Positions 8,816-17,178 of a DNA stretch of 64,000 nt are shown one piece after another. A model generated the notes under the pieces. That model was not told the DNA's origin, made no database searches, and saw only the letters and a list, made by a program, of their open reading frames with translations. Source of the stretch: Streptomyces abyssomicinicus (GTDB taxonomy: Bacteria; Actinomycetota; Actinomycetes; Streptomycetales; Streptomycetaceae). Position 1 is the stretch's first letter; the number at the start of each line of letters is the position of its first letter. Position numbers and translations under genes: made by a program. Location: assembly GCF_008974245.1 (NCBI RefSeq), contig NZ_BBZI01000006.1:276272-340271 (forward strand), in the 5' to 3' direction.

Positions 8816-9146
8816 CGCCGGGTGCCGGCGGGCGGCCGCCGCCGTAAGGCAGGTCTCCGCGCACCACCCGGGGCCGCGCCCCCGGTCCCGCCCCGGCGCG
8901 GGTACGCTGCCTCGCCGGGACGGTTCCCCGGGAGTGGAGCGGCCGGGGAGGGGGAACGGCGATGCGCGTGAGGACCGGGTGTGGCCGTGGGAGATCGACC
9001 CGGTGCCCGGCACGGACGGGTGGCTGGGCGCCGGTCACCTCCCGGCCGGCCGGTCCGGCGGCTCCTTCCGCGCCCCCGTCGTCGTACACCTGCGGCGCGG
9101 CGCGGTGGCTGACGATTCGTGACGAGGGGTGACGAGAGGCGTGCGG
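8816..9146. other. 331-base gap with one possible 47-codon ORF
   Basis: GC-rich spacer. The only coding-like part is 8979-9122 (plus), a GTG-started frame beginning VWPWEIDPVPG with GAGG 5 bases before it and almost every codon ending in G or C. The frame is also open upstream to 8796 with less protein-like content. A second overlapping frame with a good ribosome site starts at ATG 8962 but its translation is Arg/Pro-rich. Neither is convincing. Confidence 0.3.
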
Positions 9147-9803
9147 ATGCGTCCCCGTACCTGGGTGCTGACGGCTCTGCTGGTGACCGTGCTCCTCGGC
9201 CTCGCCCTCCTCGGCGGCAGGGCGTCCGACGAGGCGCGCGGGCGCGAGCCCCTCACCGGGCCGAGGACCGGGGACTGCGCGGAGCTCCCCGTGGCGGCGG
9301 CCGGGCAGCCCTCCGGCGGCCCGTCGCTCACCCTCGGGTCGTTCGGCTCGTCCAACACGGAGACGGCCGACGGCAGCCCGCGGTTCACCCTCCGCCTTCG
9401 CCTCGCCGCGGGCGAACGGCCGCTGCGCCTGGACGCCCCGCTCTCCGGGGCGAGGGCGGAGGTCACCGTCTGCGCCCCGCACGGCGGAGGCCGGATCGCG
9501 CACGCCGTCGGGCTGCCGCCAACGGTGGAGCGGGGCAGCGCCCCGCACGAGGCCGCGCCGCACGGCGACGGCGCGTCGGTGGGCGCGGGACGGTGGGCGG
9601 AGCTGGTCGTGGAGCTCCCGGACTCCGCACTCCGGCCGGGGGTCTCCTTCGACGACCTCATGGCCGGCGAACCGCCCCGCAGCAACGACGCCCAGGACTA
9701 CCCGCTGGTGGTCGTCCGGCTGACCGCCCCGGGGCTCGCGGCCCCGCTCACCGCGAGCAGTTGCTTCGACGCGTGCGCGGAATGGGGCGGCACACCCGCC
9801 TGA
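9147..9803 (+). CDS. Membrane-anchored extracytoplasmic protein of unknown function
   Basis: A 218-residue protein. Residues about 5-25 (WVLTALLVTVLLGLALLGG) form a signal anchor or uncleaved signal. The rest is a Ser/Gly-rich exported domain with paired cysteines (GDCAEL near the front, SSCFDACAEWGG at the end) that could form disulfides. I do not recognise a family. ATG 9147 is preferred because GAGAGG lies 6 bases upstream; a GTG at 9129 would add six residues. It is convergent with the aldolase gene at 9885. Confidence 0.6.
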   Translation: MRPRTWVLTALLVTVLLGLALLGGRASDEARGREPLTGPRTGDCAELPVAAAGQPSGGPSLTLGSFGSSNTETADGSPRFTLRLRLAAGERPLRLDAPLSGARAEVTVCAPHGGGRIAHAVGLPPTVERGSAPHEAAPHGDGASVGAGRWAELVVELPDSALRPGVSFDDLMAGEPPRSNDAQDYPLVVVRLTAPGLAAPLTASSCFDACAEWGGTPA

Positions 9804-9884
9804 CCCCGGGGCGTGCCGCGCCTTCCTCCGGCCGCCCGCTCCCCCTCCGGCCACCCGGTCACCCTCGGGCCGCCCCGACCTGCC

Positions 9885-10925
9885 TCAGGCCGCCGGGGCC
9901 TCGCGCCCGGCCGCCAGGTCGAGGGCGATGTCGATGATCATGTCCTCCTGCCCGCCGACCAGACGCCGTCGGCCGCACTCCATCAGGATGTCGCGGACGT
10001 CGACGCCGTAGCGCCGGGAGGCGATCTCCGCGTGCCGCAGGAAGCTGGAGTAGACGCCCGCGTACCCGAGGGTGAGGGTTTCGCGGTCGACACGCACCGG
10101 GCGGTCCTGGAGCGGCCGGACGATGTCGTCGGCGGCGTCCTGCAGCTTGAACAGGTCGCAGCCGTGCCGGTAGCCCGACAGGTTGGCGACGGCGACGAAC
10201 GCCTCGAGGGGGCAGTTGCCCGCGCCCGCGCCGTGGCCGGCGAGGGAGGCGTCGACGCGGCGGACGCCGTTCTCCACCGCCACCACCGAGTTGGCCACGG
10301 AGAGCGACAGGTTCTCGTGGGCGTGGATGCCGATCTCGGTGGCCGGGTCGAGGACGTCCCGGTAGGCGCGGACCCGCGCGGCCACGTCGTTCATGGTGAG
10401 CCGGCCTCCGGAGTCGGTGACGTAGACGCACTGGGCGCCGTACTTCTCCATCAGCTGCGCCTGCTGTGCGAGCTTCTCGGGCTCGGCCATGTGGGAGAGC
10501 ATCAGGAAGCCGGAGACGTCCATGCCGAGCTCGCGGGCGGCCGCGATGTGCTGGGCGGAGATGTCGGCCTCGGTGCAGTGGGTGGCCACCCGGACCGAGC
10601 GGACGCCGAGGTCGTAGGCGTGCTTCAGCTCGTCGATGGTGCCCACGCCCGGGAGGAGGAGCGTGGTGAGGCGGGCGTTCTTGAGGACGGAGGCGGCGGC
10701 CTCGATCCACTCCCAGTCGGTGTTCGAGCCGGGGCCGTAGTTGAGCGAGCCGCCGGCCAGGCCGTCGCCGTGCGCGACCTCGATGGCGTCCACACCGGCC
10801 TCGTCGAGCGCCAGCACGATGCGCTTGACGTCCTCGGGGGTGATCCGGTGCCGGACGGCGTGCATGCCGTCCCGGAGGGTGACGTCCTGGACGAAGACCT
10901 GGACGTCCGAGTCGGGGGTGCTCAC
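9885..10925 (-). CDS. mhpE: 4-hydroxy-2-oxovalerate aldolase
   Basis: A 346-residue DmpG/MhpE-type class II aldolase splitting 4-hydroxy-2-oxovalerate into pyruvate and acetaldehyde. Seen in the sequence: the catalytic TLRDGMHA (R18, D19, H22), metal ligands in [14 protein letters not shown] and the helical C-terminal communication domain that docks on the dehydrogenase. The GTG start (10925) overlaps the mhpF stop as GTGA, so the two subunits are made together. Family knowledge: acetaldehyde is channelled directly into the partner enzyme. Last gene of the minus-strand arm. Confidence 0.95.
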   Translation of the reverse strand: MSTPDSDVQVFVQDVTLRDGMHAVRHRITPEDVKRIVLALDEAGVDAIEVAHGDGLAGGSLNYGPGSNTDWEWIEAAASVLKNARLTTLLLPGVGTIDELKHAYDLGVRSVRVATHCTEADISAQHIAAARELGMDVSGFLMLSHMAEPEKLAQQAQLMEKYGAQCVYVTDSGGRLTMNDVAARVRAYRDVLDPATEIGIHAHENLSLSVANSVVAVENGVRRVDASLAGHGAGAGNCPLEAFVAVANLSGYRHGCDLFKLQDAADDIVRPLQDRPVRVDRETLTLGYAGVYSSFLRHAEIASRRYGVDVRDILMECGRRRLVGGQEDMIIDIALDLAAGREAPAA

Positions 10926-11884
10926 TTCGCGGTCTCCTTCGCGGCGGCGATCTTCTCGGCCATCTGCACCGCGGCCGAGGTCATGATGTCGAGGTTTCCG
11001 GCGTACTCCGGCAGGTACATGCCGGCGCCCTCGACCTTGAGGAAGACCGACACCTGATGGGTCGGCCGGGCGGCGTCCCCCTCCGCGAGGAGCGTCTCGA
11101 CCGGCTGGTCGGCGGGGATCTCGGAGATCTGCACGTCCTGGACCATCCGGTAGCCGGGAACGTAGGCGTTGACCTCGGCGACCATCTTCTCCACGGACTC
11201 GGTGATCTGCCGCATGGCGGTCGCCGTGTCCTCGCCCCCGGGGAGGGTGGCCAGGGCGAAGACGGTGTCGCGCATCATCAGCGGCGGCTCGGCCGGGTTG
11301 AGGATGATGATCGCCTTGCCGCGCCGGGCGCCGCCGACCTTCACGATGGCCTCGGAGGTCGTCTCGGTGAACTCGTCGATGTTGGCCCGGGTGCCGGGGC
11401 CGGCCGACCTGGAGGCGATGGAGGCGACGATCTCCGCGTACGCGACCGGGACGACCCGGCTGATCGCGGCGACGACCGGGATGGTGGCCTGGCCGCCGCA
11501 GGTGACCATGTTCACGTTGGGCGCGTCGAGGTGCTCGTCCAGGTTGACCGCCGGGATGACGTACGGACCGATCGCGGCCGGGGTCAGGTCGATCATCCGG
11601 ATGCCGAGCGGGCGCAGCTTCTCGTCGTTGTAGCGGTGCGCGCCGGCGGAGGTGGCGTCGAAGACGATGCCGATCTCGTCGATCCGCGGCGACTTCAGCA
11701 GGCCGTCGACGCCCTCGGCGGTGGTCTCGAAGCCGAAGCGGGCGGCGCGGGCGAGGCCGTCGGAGGCCGGGTCGATGCCGACCATGACCCCCATCTCGAG
11801 GTGCTGCGCGTTGCGCATGATCTTGATCATCAGGTCGGTGCCGATGTTGCCCGACCCGATGACGGCGACCTTGGTCTTGCTCAT
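10922..11884 (-). CDS. mhpF: Acetaldehyde dehydrogenase (acylating)
   Basis: A 320-residue NAD- and CoA-dependent enzyme converting acetaldehyde to acetyl-CoA, partner of the aldolase. It has an N-terminal Rossmann motif [13 protein letters not shown] and the catalytic cysteine C129 in [12 protein letters not shown]. Length matches DmpF/MhpF. The ATG at 11884 follows GGAAGG. mhpD ends 34 bases upstream and mhpE overlaps it by 4 bases, forming a three-gene operon. Confidence 0.96.
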   Translation of the reverse strand: MSKTKVAVIGSGNIGTDLMIKIMRNAQHLEMGVMVGIDPASDGLARAARFGFETTAEGVDGLLKSPRIDEIGIVFDATSAGAHRYNDEKLRPLGIRMIDLTPAAIGPYVIPAVNLDEHLDAPNVNMVTCGGQATIPVVAAISRVVPVAYAEIVASIASRSAGPGTRANIDEFTETTSEAIVKVGGARRGKAIIILNPAEPPLMMRDTVFALATLPGGEDTATAMRQITESVEKMVAEVNAYVPGYRMVQDVQISEIPADQPVETLLAEGDAARPTHQVSVFLKVEGAGMYLPEYAGNLDIMTSAAVQMAEKIAAAKETAK

Positions 11885-11918
11885 CGTGGGTTCCTTGCGG
11901 GAGGAGAGGCGGAGGGGG

Positions 11919-12722
11919 TCAGGAGAAGGTGACCGAGACCGTGCCGAGGCCGGTGACGGTGGCCCGGACGGCGTTGCCCGCCGCGACCGGGCGCATCGGG
12001 CCGAGGGCGCCGGACAGGATCACCTGGCCGGCGCGGAGCGGGGAGCCCAGCTCGCGGGCCTGGCGGGCGAGCCAGACGAGGGCGTTGACCGGGTCCCCGA
12101 GGCAGGCGGCGCCGTTGCCGGTGGAGACGGTCTCGCCGTCGATCGTCATGGTCATCTCGGCGGCGACGGGGTCGAAGTCGGCGAGCGGGACGCGCTGCGA
12201 GCCGAGGACGTAGCCGCCGGCCGAGGCGTTGTCGGCGACGGTGTCGCCGAAGCTGATGTCCCAGCCGGCCACCCGGCTGCCGCAGATCTCCAGCGCGGCG
12301 ACGGCGTGGTCGACGGCCTCGCGGACCTGGGCGTCGTCGAGCGGGCCCTCGGCGAGGTCGGCCTTGAGGACGAAGGCGATCTCGGCCTCGATCCGCGGCT
12401 GGAGGATCGCGTCGGCCGGGGTGACCGAGCCGTCGGCGTACTCCATGTCGTCGAAGAGGACTCCGAAGTCGGGCTGGTCGACGCCGAGCTGCTGCTGGAC
12501 GGCGGTCGAGGTCAGGCCGATCTTCCGGCCGACGAGCCGGGCGCCCGCCTCGGTCCGCTCGGCGGCGAGCAGCGACTGCACGGCGTACGCGGCCGCGACG
12601 TCGTCCCGGCCGATCAGGTCACGCACGGGGGCGGCGGGGACGCCGGTGGCCGCGGCCTCGCGGAGACGGGCGGCAGCGGCGGCGATGCTGTCGGGGCCGA
12701 CAGCGGGCTGGGTCTGGGACAT
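11919..12722 (-). CDS. mhpD: 2-keto-4-pentenoate hydratase
   Basis: A 267-residue hydratase of the MhpD/HsaE family. It adds water to 2-hydroxypenta-2,4-dienoate to give 4-hydroxy-2-oxovalerate, the aldolase substrate. Family signatures include [19 protein letters not shown], the metal-site region [11 protein letters not shown] and the C-terminal LGPMRPV. The ATG at 12722 begins MSQTQPAVG. First gene of the minus-strand operon, transcribed divergently from an IclR regulator with only 70 bases between starts, so the two share control sequence. Confidence 0.93.
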   Translation of the reverse strand: MSQTQPAVGPDSIAAAAARLREAAATGVPAAPVRDLIGRDDVAAAYAVQSLLAAERTEAGARLVGRKIGLTSTAVQQQLGVDQPDFGVLFDDMEYADGSVTPADAILQPRIEAEIAFVLKADLAEGPLDDAQVREAVDHAVAALEICGSRVAGWDISFGDTVADNASAGGYVLGSQRVPLADFDPVAAEMTMTIDGETVSTGNGAACLGDPVNALVWLARQARELGSPLRAGQVILSGALGPMRPVAAGNAVRATVTGLGTVSVTFS

Positions 12723-12792
12723 GCCGTCCACAGTGCGGCACCGGACCTGCGTTCTCCACGACGGCGTTCCGCTCAGCGGTACGCTGTTCGGC
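12723..12792. promoter_or_regulatory. Divergent promoter region mhpD / iclR-type gene
   Basis: On the plus strand TACGCT (12780-12785) lies 7 bases before the IclR-type ATG, the spacing of a leaderless transcript, and no ribosome site is present. GCGTTC occurs twice in direct repeat (12749-12754, 12764-12769), 15 bases apart, and is a candidate part of an operator. The mhpD promoter is not clear. Confidence 0.35.
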
Positions 12793-13563
12793 ATGGAGCA
12801 CCAGCGGGACCGGGACGACCTCGACACGGTCCTGGGCAAGGCACTGGCCGTCCTGCGGGCGTTCGGCCCGGCCGACTCGGTGCTGCCGCTGGCCGAGCTG
12901 GTGCGCCGCACCGGCCTGGCCAAGGGGACCGCGCACCGCGTCGCGGGGGACCTGGTCCACCACCGGCTGCTCGACCGGACCGAGCACGGCTACCGGCTGT
13001 CCGGCGGACTGTTCGAGCTGGGGCTGCGCGCCGCCGCCGAGCGCACGCTGGTGGAGCTGGCGATGCCGTTCCTCCAGGACCTGTACGAGCGCACCCACGA
13101 GACGGTGCACCTCGGGGTGCGCCAGGGCGGCGAGGTGCTGTACCTGACGAAGATCGGCGGCCACCGCCAGGCCAGGACGCCGTCGCGCACCGGGGGCCGG
13201 ATGCCGGTGCACTGCACCGCGATCGGCAAGGTGCTGCTGGCCCATGCCGACGAGGAGGAGCTGACGGCCGTGCTCTCGGGTCCGCTGGAGCGGCGGACGC
13301 CCCGCACGGTGGTGGCCCCGGGCCTGCTGCGCCGGCAGTTGGCGAAGGCGGTGGAGGCGGGCGTCGCCTACGAGTACGAGGAGTCGACGCAGGGTCTGCT
13401 CTGTGTCGCCGCGCCGGTGCTCGAGCCCGACGGACGCACGGCGGTGGCGGCGATCAGCGTGACGGGGCCGGTGGGACGGTTCCGCCCGGAGCCGCACGCC
13501 AACACCGTGCGGTCGGCCGCGGCGGCGCTGGGCGCGGTGATGGCGGGACGCTCGCGCGGCTGA
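12793..13563 (+). CDS. IclR-family transcriptional regulator
   Basis: A 256-residue regulator. The winged helix at about residues 10-70 includes LAELVRRTGLAKGTAHRVAGDL. The IclR effector domain follows, with VHCTAIGKVLLAH and GLLCVAAPVLEPDGRTAVAAISV. Divergent from mhpD-mhpF-mhpE. In E. coli the mhp genes are activated by MhpR, also IclR family, so control of the meta-pathway lower arm by an aromatic effector is a fair inference. The start appears leaderless. Codon use matches its neighbours. Confidence 0.9.
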   Translation: MEHQRDRDDLDTVLGKALAVLRAFGPADSVLPLAELVRRTGLAKGTAHRVAGDLVHHRLLDRTEHGYRLSGGLFELGLRAAAERTLVELAMPFLQDLYERTHETVHLGVRQGGEVLYLTKIGGHRQARTPSRTGGRMPVHCTAIGKVLLAHADEEELTAVLSGPLERRTPRTVVAPGLLRRQLAKAVEAGVAYEYEESTQGLLCVAAPVLEPDGRTAVAAISVTGPVGRFRPEPHANTVRSAAAALGAVMAGRSRG

Positions 13564-13670
13564 GCCGCGCCTGCGCCACGCGCGCGCCGCCACGCGTCGG
13601 CCACCACCGGGCAGCCGTCAGCCGGCGCCCGCAGACCGCGGGCCGCAGACCGGCGGCCGCCACTCGCCGG

Positions 13671-13726
13671 CCGTCAGCCGTCAGCCGTCAGCCGTCAGCC
13701 GTCAGCCGTCAGCCGTCAGCCGTCAG
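13671..13726. repeat. Eight perfect copies of CCGTCAG
   Basis: Eight uninterrupted 7-bp copies. The last one and a half copies are coding: read on the minus strand they give the final Ala-Asp-Gly and the TGA stop of the TetR gene. Partial relatives occur just upstream (13616-13626). Slippage here would change the TetR C-terminus. Confidence 0.9.
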
Positions 13727-14411
13727 CGAGCATCGCCTCGCCGAGCCCTGCCATGGCGTCGGCGAGCTGGTCCATCCAGTCCGCGATCGCCCGGCCGCCC
13801 TCCGACTGGACGGCCACGAAGGCGCCGTCGAATCCGGCCATGCCGAACGCCGCGAGGGAGTCGGCGACCCGCCTCGCGTCCTCCTCGCCGGCGCCCAGGA
13901 ACGACGAGTGCACCATGCGCCACATGTGGACGCGTCCCTCGTCGCGGACCTCGATCACCGTCCGCATCGCCTCCGGCGCCTCGGCGGCCTCACGGCTCAT
14001 GACCAGCACGAACAGCAGGCGCAGGAACTCCTCGCCGTGCTCGAGGACCGCGCCGGTCCTGCCCAGGTACCACCGCAGCCGCTCCCGGGGCGTACCGCCC
14101 TCCGGCGGGTTCGCGTGGGCCCGGTCCATGGCCTCGAAGAAGTCGTGCGCCCCCTGGGCCATGACGGCGGAGAGCAGCCCGGCCTTGGACTCGAAGTGGT
14201 GGTAGAAGGCGCTCTTGGGCAGGCCGGTCTCCTTGGCCAGCGCCGACATCGACGTCCCTGCATAGCCGCGGACCGACATCACCCGGGCGGCCGCGTCGAG
14301 GATCTCCTGCCGTGACCGGCGGCCCCGGCTGTTGCCGGCGTGCGTCGGCGGCCTGAACTTCTCCGCCGAGTCCACCGGTTCCGCCTGCTCCACGCTCTCC
14401 GCCTTCTCCAC
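13716..14411 (-). CDS. TetR-family transcriptional regulator
   Basis: A 231-residue TetR protein. The helix-turn-helix lies at about residues 33-80: RQEILDAAARVMSVRGYAGT, then MSALAKETGLPKSAFYHHFESK. The C-terminal ligand domain is helical. About 28 hydrophilic residues precede the HTH. The GTG start has no ribosome site but TAAAAT sits 7 bases upstream, so the message is probably leaderless. It is divergent from the hydroxylase operon and the intergenic palindrome at 14520 is its likely operator. The stop codon is made by the heptamer repeat. Confidence 0.88.
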   Translation of the reverse strand: MEKAESVEQAEPVDSAEKFRPPTHAGNSRGRRSRQEILDAAARVMSVRGYAGTSMSALAKETGLPKSAFYHHFESKAGLLSAVMAQGAHDFFEAMDRAHANPPEGGTPRERLRWYLGRTGAVLEHGEEFLRLLFVLVMSREAAEAPEAMRTVIEVRDEGRVHMWRMVHSSFLGAGEEDARRVADSLAAFGMAGFDGAFVAVQSEGGRAIADWMDQLADAMAGLGEAMLADG

Positions 14412-14417
14412 CCGGGG

Positions 14418-14423
14418 ATTTTA
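14418..14423 (-). promoter_or_regulatory. -10 box of a leaderless TetR transcript
   Basis: Read on the minus strand this is TAAAAT, six bases (14412-14417) from the GTG, which would place the transcription start at the GTG itself. No matching -35 is evident. Confidence 0.45.
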
Positions 14424-14519
14424 AGCGGTCCGGGAACGGGTGCCGGGCCACCACCGGAGAGTGATCACGGCTCACCTCTTGACACCCGCACCGTCCAGGC
14501 CGTTCCCTGGGAATGTACC

Positions 14520-14531
14520 GACCGATCGGTC
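14520..14531. promoter_or_regulatory. Perfect 12-bp palindrome, probable TetR operator
   Basis: GACCGATCGGTC is fully self-complementary and lies between the divergent TetR and hydroxylase genes (109 bases before one start, 132 before the other). ACCGA/TCGGT half-sites are typical of many TetR operators. TTGACA at 14479-14484 is a nearby possible -35, without a clear -10. Confidence 0.6.
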
Positions 14532-14628
14532 CAATACTTCGGGACTCCCCTCCCCGGCCCCCTTGACGCCATTACCGCCGGGCAGGTTCACTCCCTCCCA
14601 CATACCGAACAGTTGGTACAAAACTTCG
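14528..14628. repeat. Two direct copies GGTnCAAnACTTCG flanking the hydroxylase promoter
   Basis: GGTCCAATACTTCG (14528-14541) and GGTACAAAACTTCG (14615-14628) match at 12 of 14 bases, 87 bases apart. The second ends 34 bases before the ATG. They could be paired activator or repressor sites. Confidence 0.5.
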
Positions 14629-14662
14629 CATTGCGTCCGAGCTGTGACAACGGAGCCAGCGC

Positions 14663-16204
14663 ATGACCATGAGCTACGACGCGGATGTCGCGATCGTCGG
14701 GTTCGGCCCGACCGGAGTGATCGCCGCCCTCACCCTCGCCAAGTACGGCATCTCCGCCGTGGCCTTCGAACGGGACCGGGACATCTACGCCCGGGCCCGC
14801 GCCGTGACCGTCAACGACTGGACGATGCGGATCTTCCAGAACCTCGGGGTGGACGAGCGGGTCGAGAAGGTGATCGACCCCCAGCGCGCCCTGCGCTGGG
14901 TGACCTACGACGGCGCGGAGATCATGCGGGTCGAGCACCCGCCGTCGACCCTGGGCCGCGGGCCGCGCTTCTACAACATCTACCAGCCGGTCATGGAGGC
15001 CGAGCTGCGCGCGGCCGTCCGGGAGCGGCACGCCGGCCTGGTCACCGTCCACTACGGCGACGAGGTCACCGCGATCACCCAGGACGCCGACGGCGTCACC
15101 CTCACCTCGACGGGCGACGACGGGCCCCGCACCACTCGGACCCGGTACGTGATCGGCTCGGACGGCGGAAGCTCGTTCACCCGCGGCCACGTCGGCTGCC
15201 GGCTGCTGGGCGACACCGACGAGACCACCTGGGTGGTCATCGACTGCCACGTCAAGCGGTGGTGGCCGGACCGCGACCTCCTCACCTTCTGGTCCGACCG
15301 GGAGCGCCCGGTCGTCGACATCGCGCTCTCCGCGGGCAACCACCGGTGGGAGGTCCCGCTCAAGCCCGACGAGACTCCGGCCGACTACCCGACGAGTGCC
15401 GAGGTCTGGCCGCTGCTCAAGGCCCTCGGCGTCACCGAGGACGACGTCGAGATCCACCAGCACGCCTTCTACAAGCACCACGTCCGGATGGCCGACACCT
15501 GGCGCAAGGGCCGGGTCTTCCTGGCCGGCGACGCGGCCCATCTGATGCCGCCGTGGGCGGGCGCCGGCATGCAGACCGGCATGCGTGACGCCCACGACCT
15601 GGGCTGGAAGCTCGCCCGGGTGCTCAAGGGCGAGCTCCCGGAGAGCTGGCTGGACACCTACGAGGCGGAGCGCCGTCCCAACGCGGCCTTCTTCACCGGC
15701 CTCGCGGTCGGACTCGGCCGGGTCATCCGGCAGGAGGCCTCCGAGGAGGAGGTCGCCGCGATGAATGCCGTGCCCGAGAACACGGTCACCCCCTTCGAGC
15801 CTCCGCTCACGCGCCCGCCGGTGCTGGAGGCCGGCTGGTTCCGGGGAGCGGTCGGCGACGCCAGCGCCGTCGGCCGGATGATCCCGCAGCCCGTCACCGG
15901 CGACGTCGCCGGGCGGATGGCCCGCCTGGACGACCTGCTGGGGGACGACTTCGTGCTGCTGGGCGACGACGTCGACCCGGCCACCCTGCTGACGGCCGAG
16001 GAGAAGGCCGGGTGGGACGCGCTCGGCGCCCGGTACGTCGCGGTGCGGCCGAAGACCTCCTACACCACCTCCGACGACGACCTGGTCGACCTCCAGGAGG
16101 TCCTCCTGCCCTGGCTGCGCCGCTACGGCGCGCGGGCCGTGGCCGTCCGCCCGGACCGGTTCGTCGCCGCGGCCGACGTCAGCGGCCTCGCCGTCCCCGC
16201 CTGA
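14663..16204 (+). CDS. mhpA: FAD-dependent aromatic hydroxylase, MhpA-like
   Basis: A 513-residue class A flavin monooxygenase. The dinucleotide fold is VAIVGFGPTGVIAALTLA near residue 10. The second FAD motif is VFLAGDAAHLMPPWAGAG near residue 290, and the C-terminal thioredoxin-like domain of the phenol-hydroxylase clade follows. Best fit is 3-(3-hydroxyphenyl)propionate hydroxylase: it adds a hydroxyl ortho to the phenol using NAD(P)H and oxygen. The downstream extradiol dioxygenase and C-C hydrolase fit this role. The exact substrate (phenylpropionate, cinnamate or another phenol) cannot be read from sequence. The ATG at 14663 follows GGAG by about 7 bases. Confidence 0.85.
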   Translation: MTMSYDADVAIVGFGPTGVIAALTLAKYGISAVAFERDRDIYARARAVTVNDWTMRIFQNLGVDERVEKVIDPQRALRWVTYDGAEIMRVEHPPSTLGRGPRFYNIYQPVMEAELRAAVRERHAGLVTVHYGDEVTAITQDADGVTLTSTGDDGPRTTRTRYVIGSDGGSSFTRGHVGCRLLGDTDETTWVVIDCHVKRWWPDRDLLTFWSDRERPVVDIALSAGNHRWEVPLKPDETPADYPTSAEVWPLLKALGVTEDDVEIHQHAFYKHHVRMADTWRKGRVFLAGDAAHLMPPWAGAGMQTGMRDAHDLGWKLARVLKGELPESWLDTYEAERRPNAAFFTGLAVGLGRVIRQEASEEEVAAMNAVPENTVTPFEPPLTRPPVLEAGWFRGAVGDASAVGRMIPQPVTGDVAGRMARLDDLLGDDFVLLGDDVDPATLLTAEEKAGWDALGARYVAVRPKTSYTTSDDDLVDLQEVLLPWLRRYGARAVAVRPDRFVAAADVSGLAVPA

Positions 16205-16245
16205 GCAGCACGTCCCACAGCGACAAGCAGTAAGGAGAAGAACAG

Positions 16246-17178
16246 ATGTCCGGAGTCAAGGAACTGGGCTACGTCGTCTACGAGGTGAGCGGCCTCGCGG
16301 ACTGGGAGCACTTCGGCGTCGAACTGCTCGGCATGCAGCTCGGCGAGAAGACCGACGACGGCTTCACCCTGCGCACCGACGAGAAGGCGCACCGCTGGGT
16401 GATCACCGAGGGCCCCGCCGACGACCTGGTCGCCACCGGCTACGAGGTGTCGGAAGAGGTCGCGCTGGACGCCCTGGTCGCCAAGGTGCGCGCGGCCGGC
16501 GTCGAGGTGACCGAGGGCGACACCGCCCTGGCAGCCGCCCGCAAGGTGGAGCGGATCTTCGTCACGACCGACCCGATGGGCAACCGGGTCGAGCTGGTCA
16601 CCGGTCTGGCCGACGCGGCCACGCCGTTCGCCTCCAAGAAGCTGCTCGGCGGCTTCGTGACCGGCGCCGGCGGCGCGGGCCACCAGGTCCTCCTGGCGCA
16701 CGGCGTCTCCCGGGAGACCTACCTCGCCTTCTACATCGACCTGCTGGGCTTCAGGATCAGCGACATCATCGTCGAGGAGCTGGCTCCCGGCATCGTCGCC
16801 GACCTGATCTTCCTGCACTGCAACGGCCGTCACCACACGGTGGCCTTCGGCGACATGCCGCACCCGAAGAAGACCCACCACTTCATGGTCGAGGTGCAGG
16901 ACATCCGCGACGTCGGCATGGCCTACGACCGGTGCATGGACGCCAAGCAGCCGTTCGAGATGACGCTCGGCATGCACCCGAACGACCACATGTTCAGCTT
17001 CTACGTCTTCACCCCGTCCGGCTTCAGCGTCGAGTACGGCTGGGGCGGACTGATCATCGACGACGAGACGTGGGAGGTGAAGACGCTCGACCGCCTGCAC
17101 AGCTGGGGCCACCGCCCCTCGGCCGTCGTCGCCGAGCTGCTCGCCGCCGCCCCCGCCCCGCACGGAGAGGACCACTGA
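16246..17178 (+). CDS. Extradiol catechol dioxygenase (type I, VOC fold)
   Basis: A 310-residue two-domain vicinal-oxygen-chelate dioxygenase of the BphC/HsaC type. Fe(II) ligands are visible as H146 (GAGHQVLLA), H211 (THHFMVEVQ) and E263 (SVEYGWGG), matching the classical 2-His-1-carboxylate spacing. It opens a catechol ring next to the diol. E. coli MhpB does the same job with an unrelated LigB fold, so this operon uses a different enzyme class at this step. AAGGAGAAG precedes the ATG. The stop overlaps the hydrolase start as TGATG. Confidence 0.92.
   Translation: MSGVKELGYVVYEVSGLADWEHFGVELLGMQLGEKTDDGFTLRTDEKAHRWVITEGPADDLVATGYEVSEEVALDALVAKVRAAGVEVTEGDTALAAARKVERIFVTTDPMGNRVELVTGLADAATPFASKKLLGGFVTGAGGAGHQVLLAHGVSRETYLAFYIDLLGFRISDIIVEELAPGIVADLIFLHCNGRHHTVAFGDMPHPKKTHHFMVEVQDIRDVGMAYDRCMDAKQPFEMTLGMHPNDHMFSFYVFTPSGFSVEYGWGGLIIDDETWEVKTLDRLHSWGHRPSAVVAELLAAAPAPHGEDH

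Noticed and set aside
13671..13726. CRISPR array
   Set aside because: Units are 7 bp (and 15 bp at 232-351, 48417-48493) with no spacers, and there are no cas genes.
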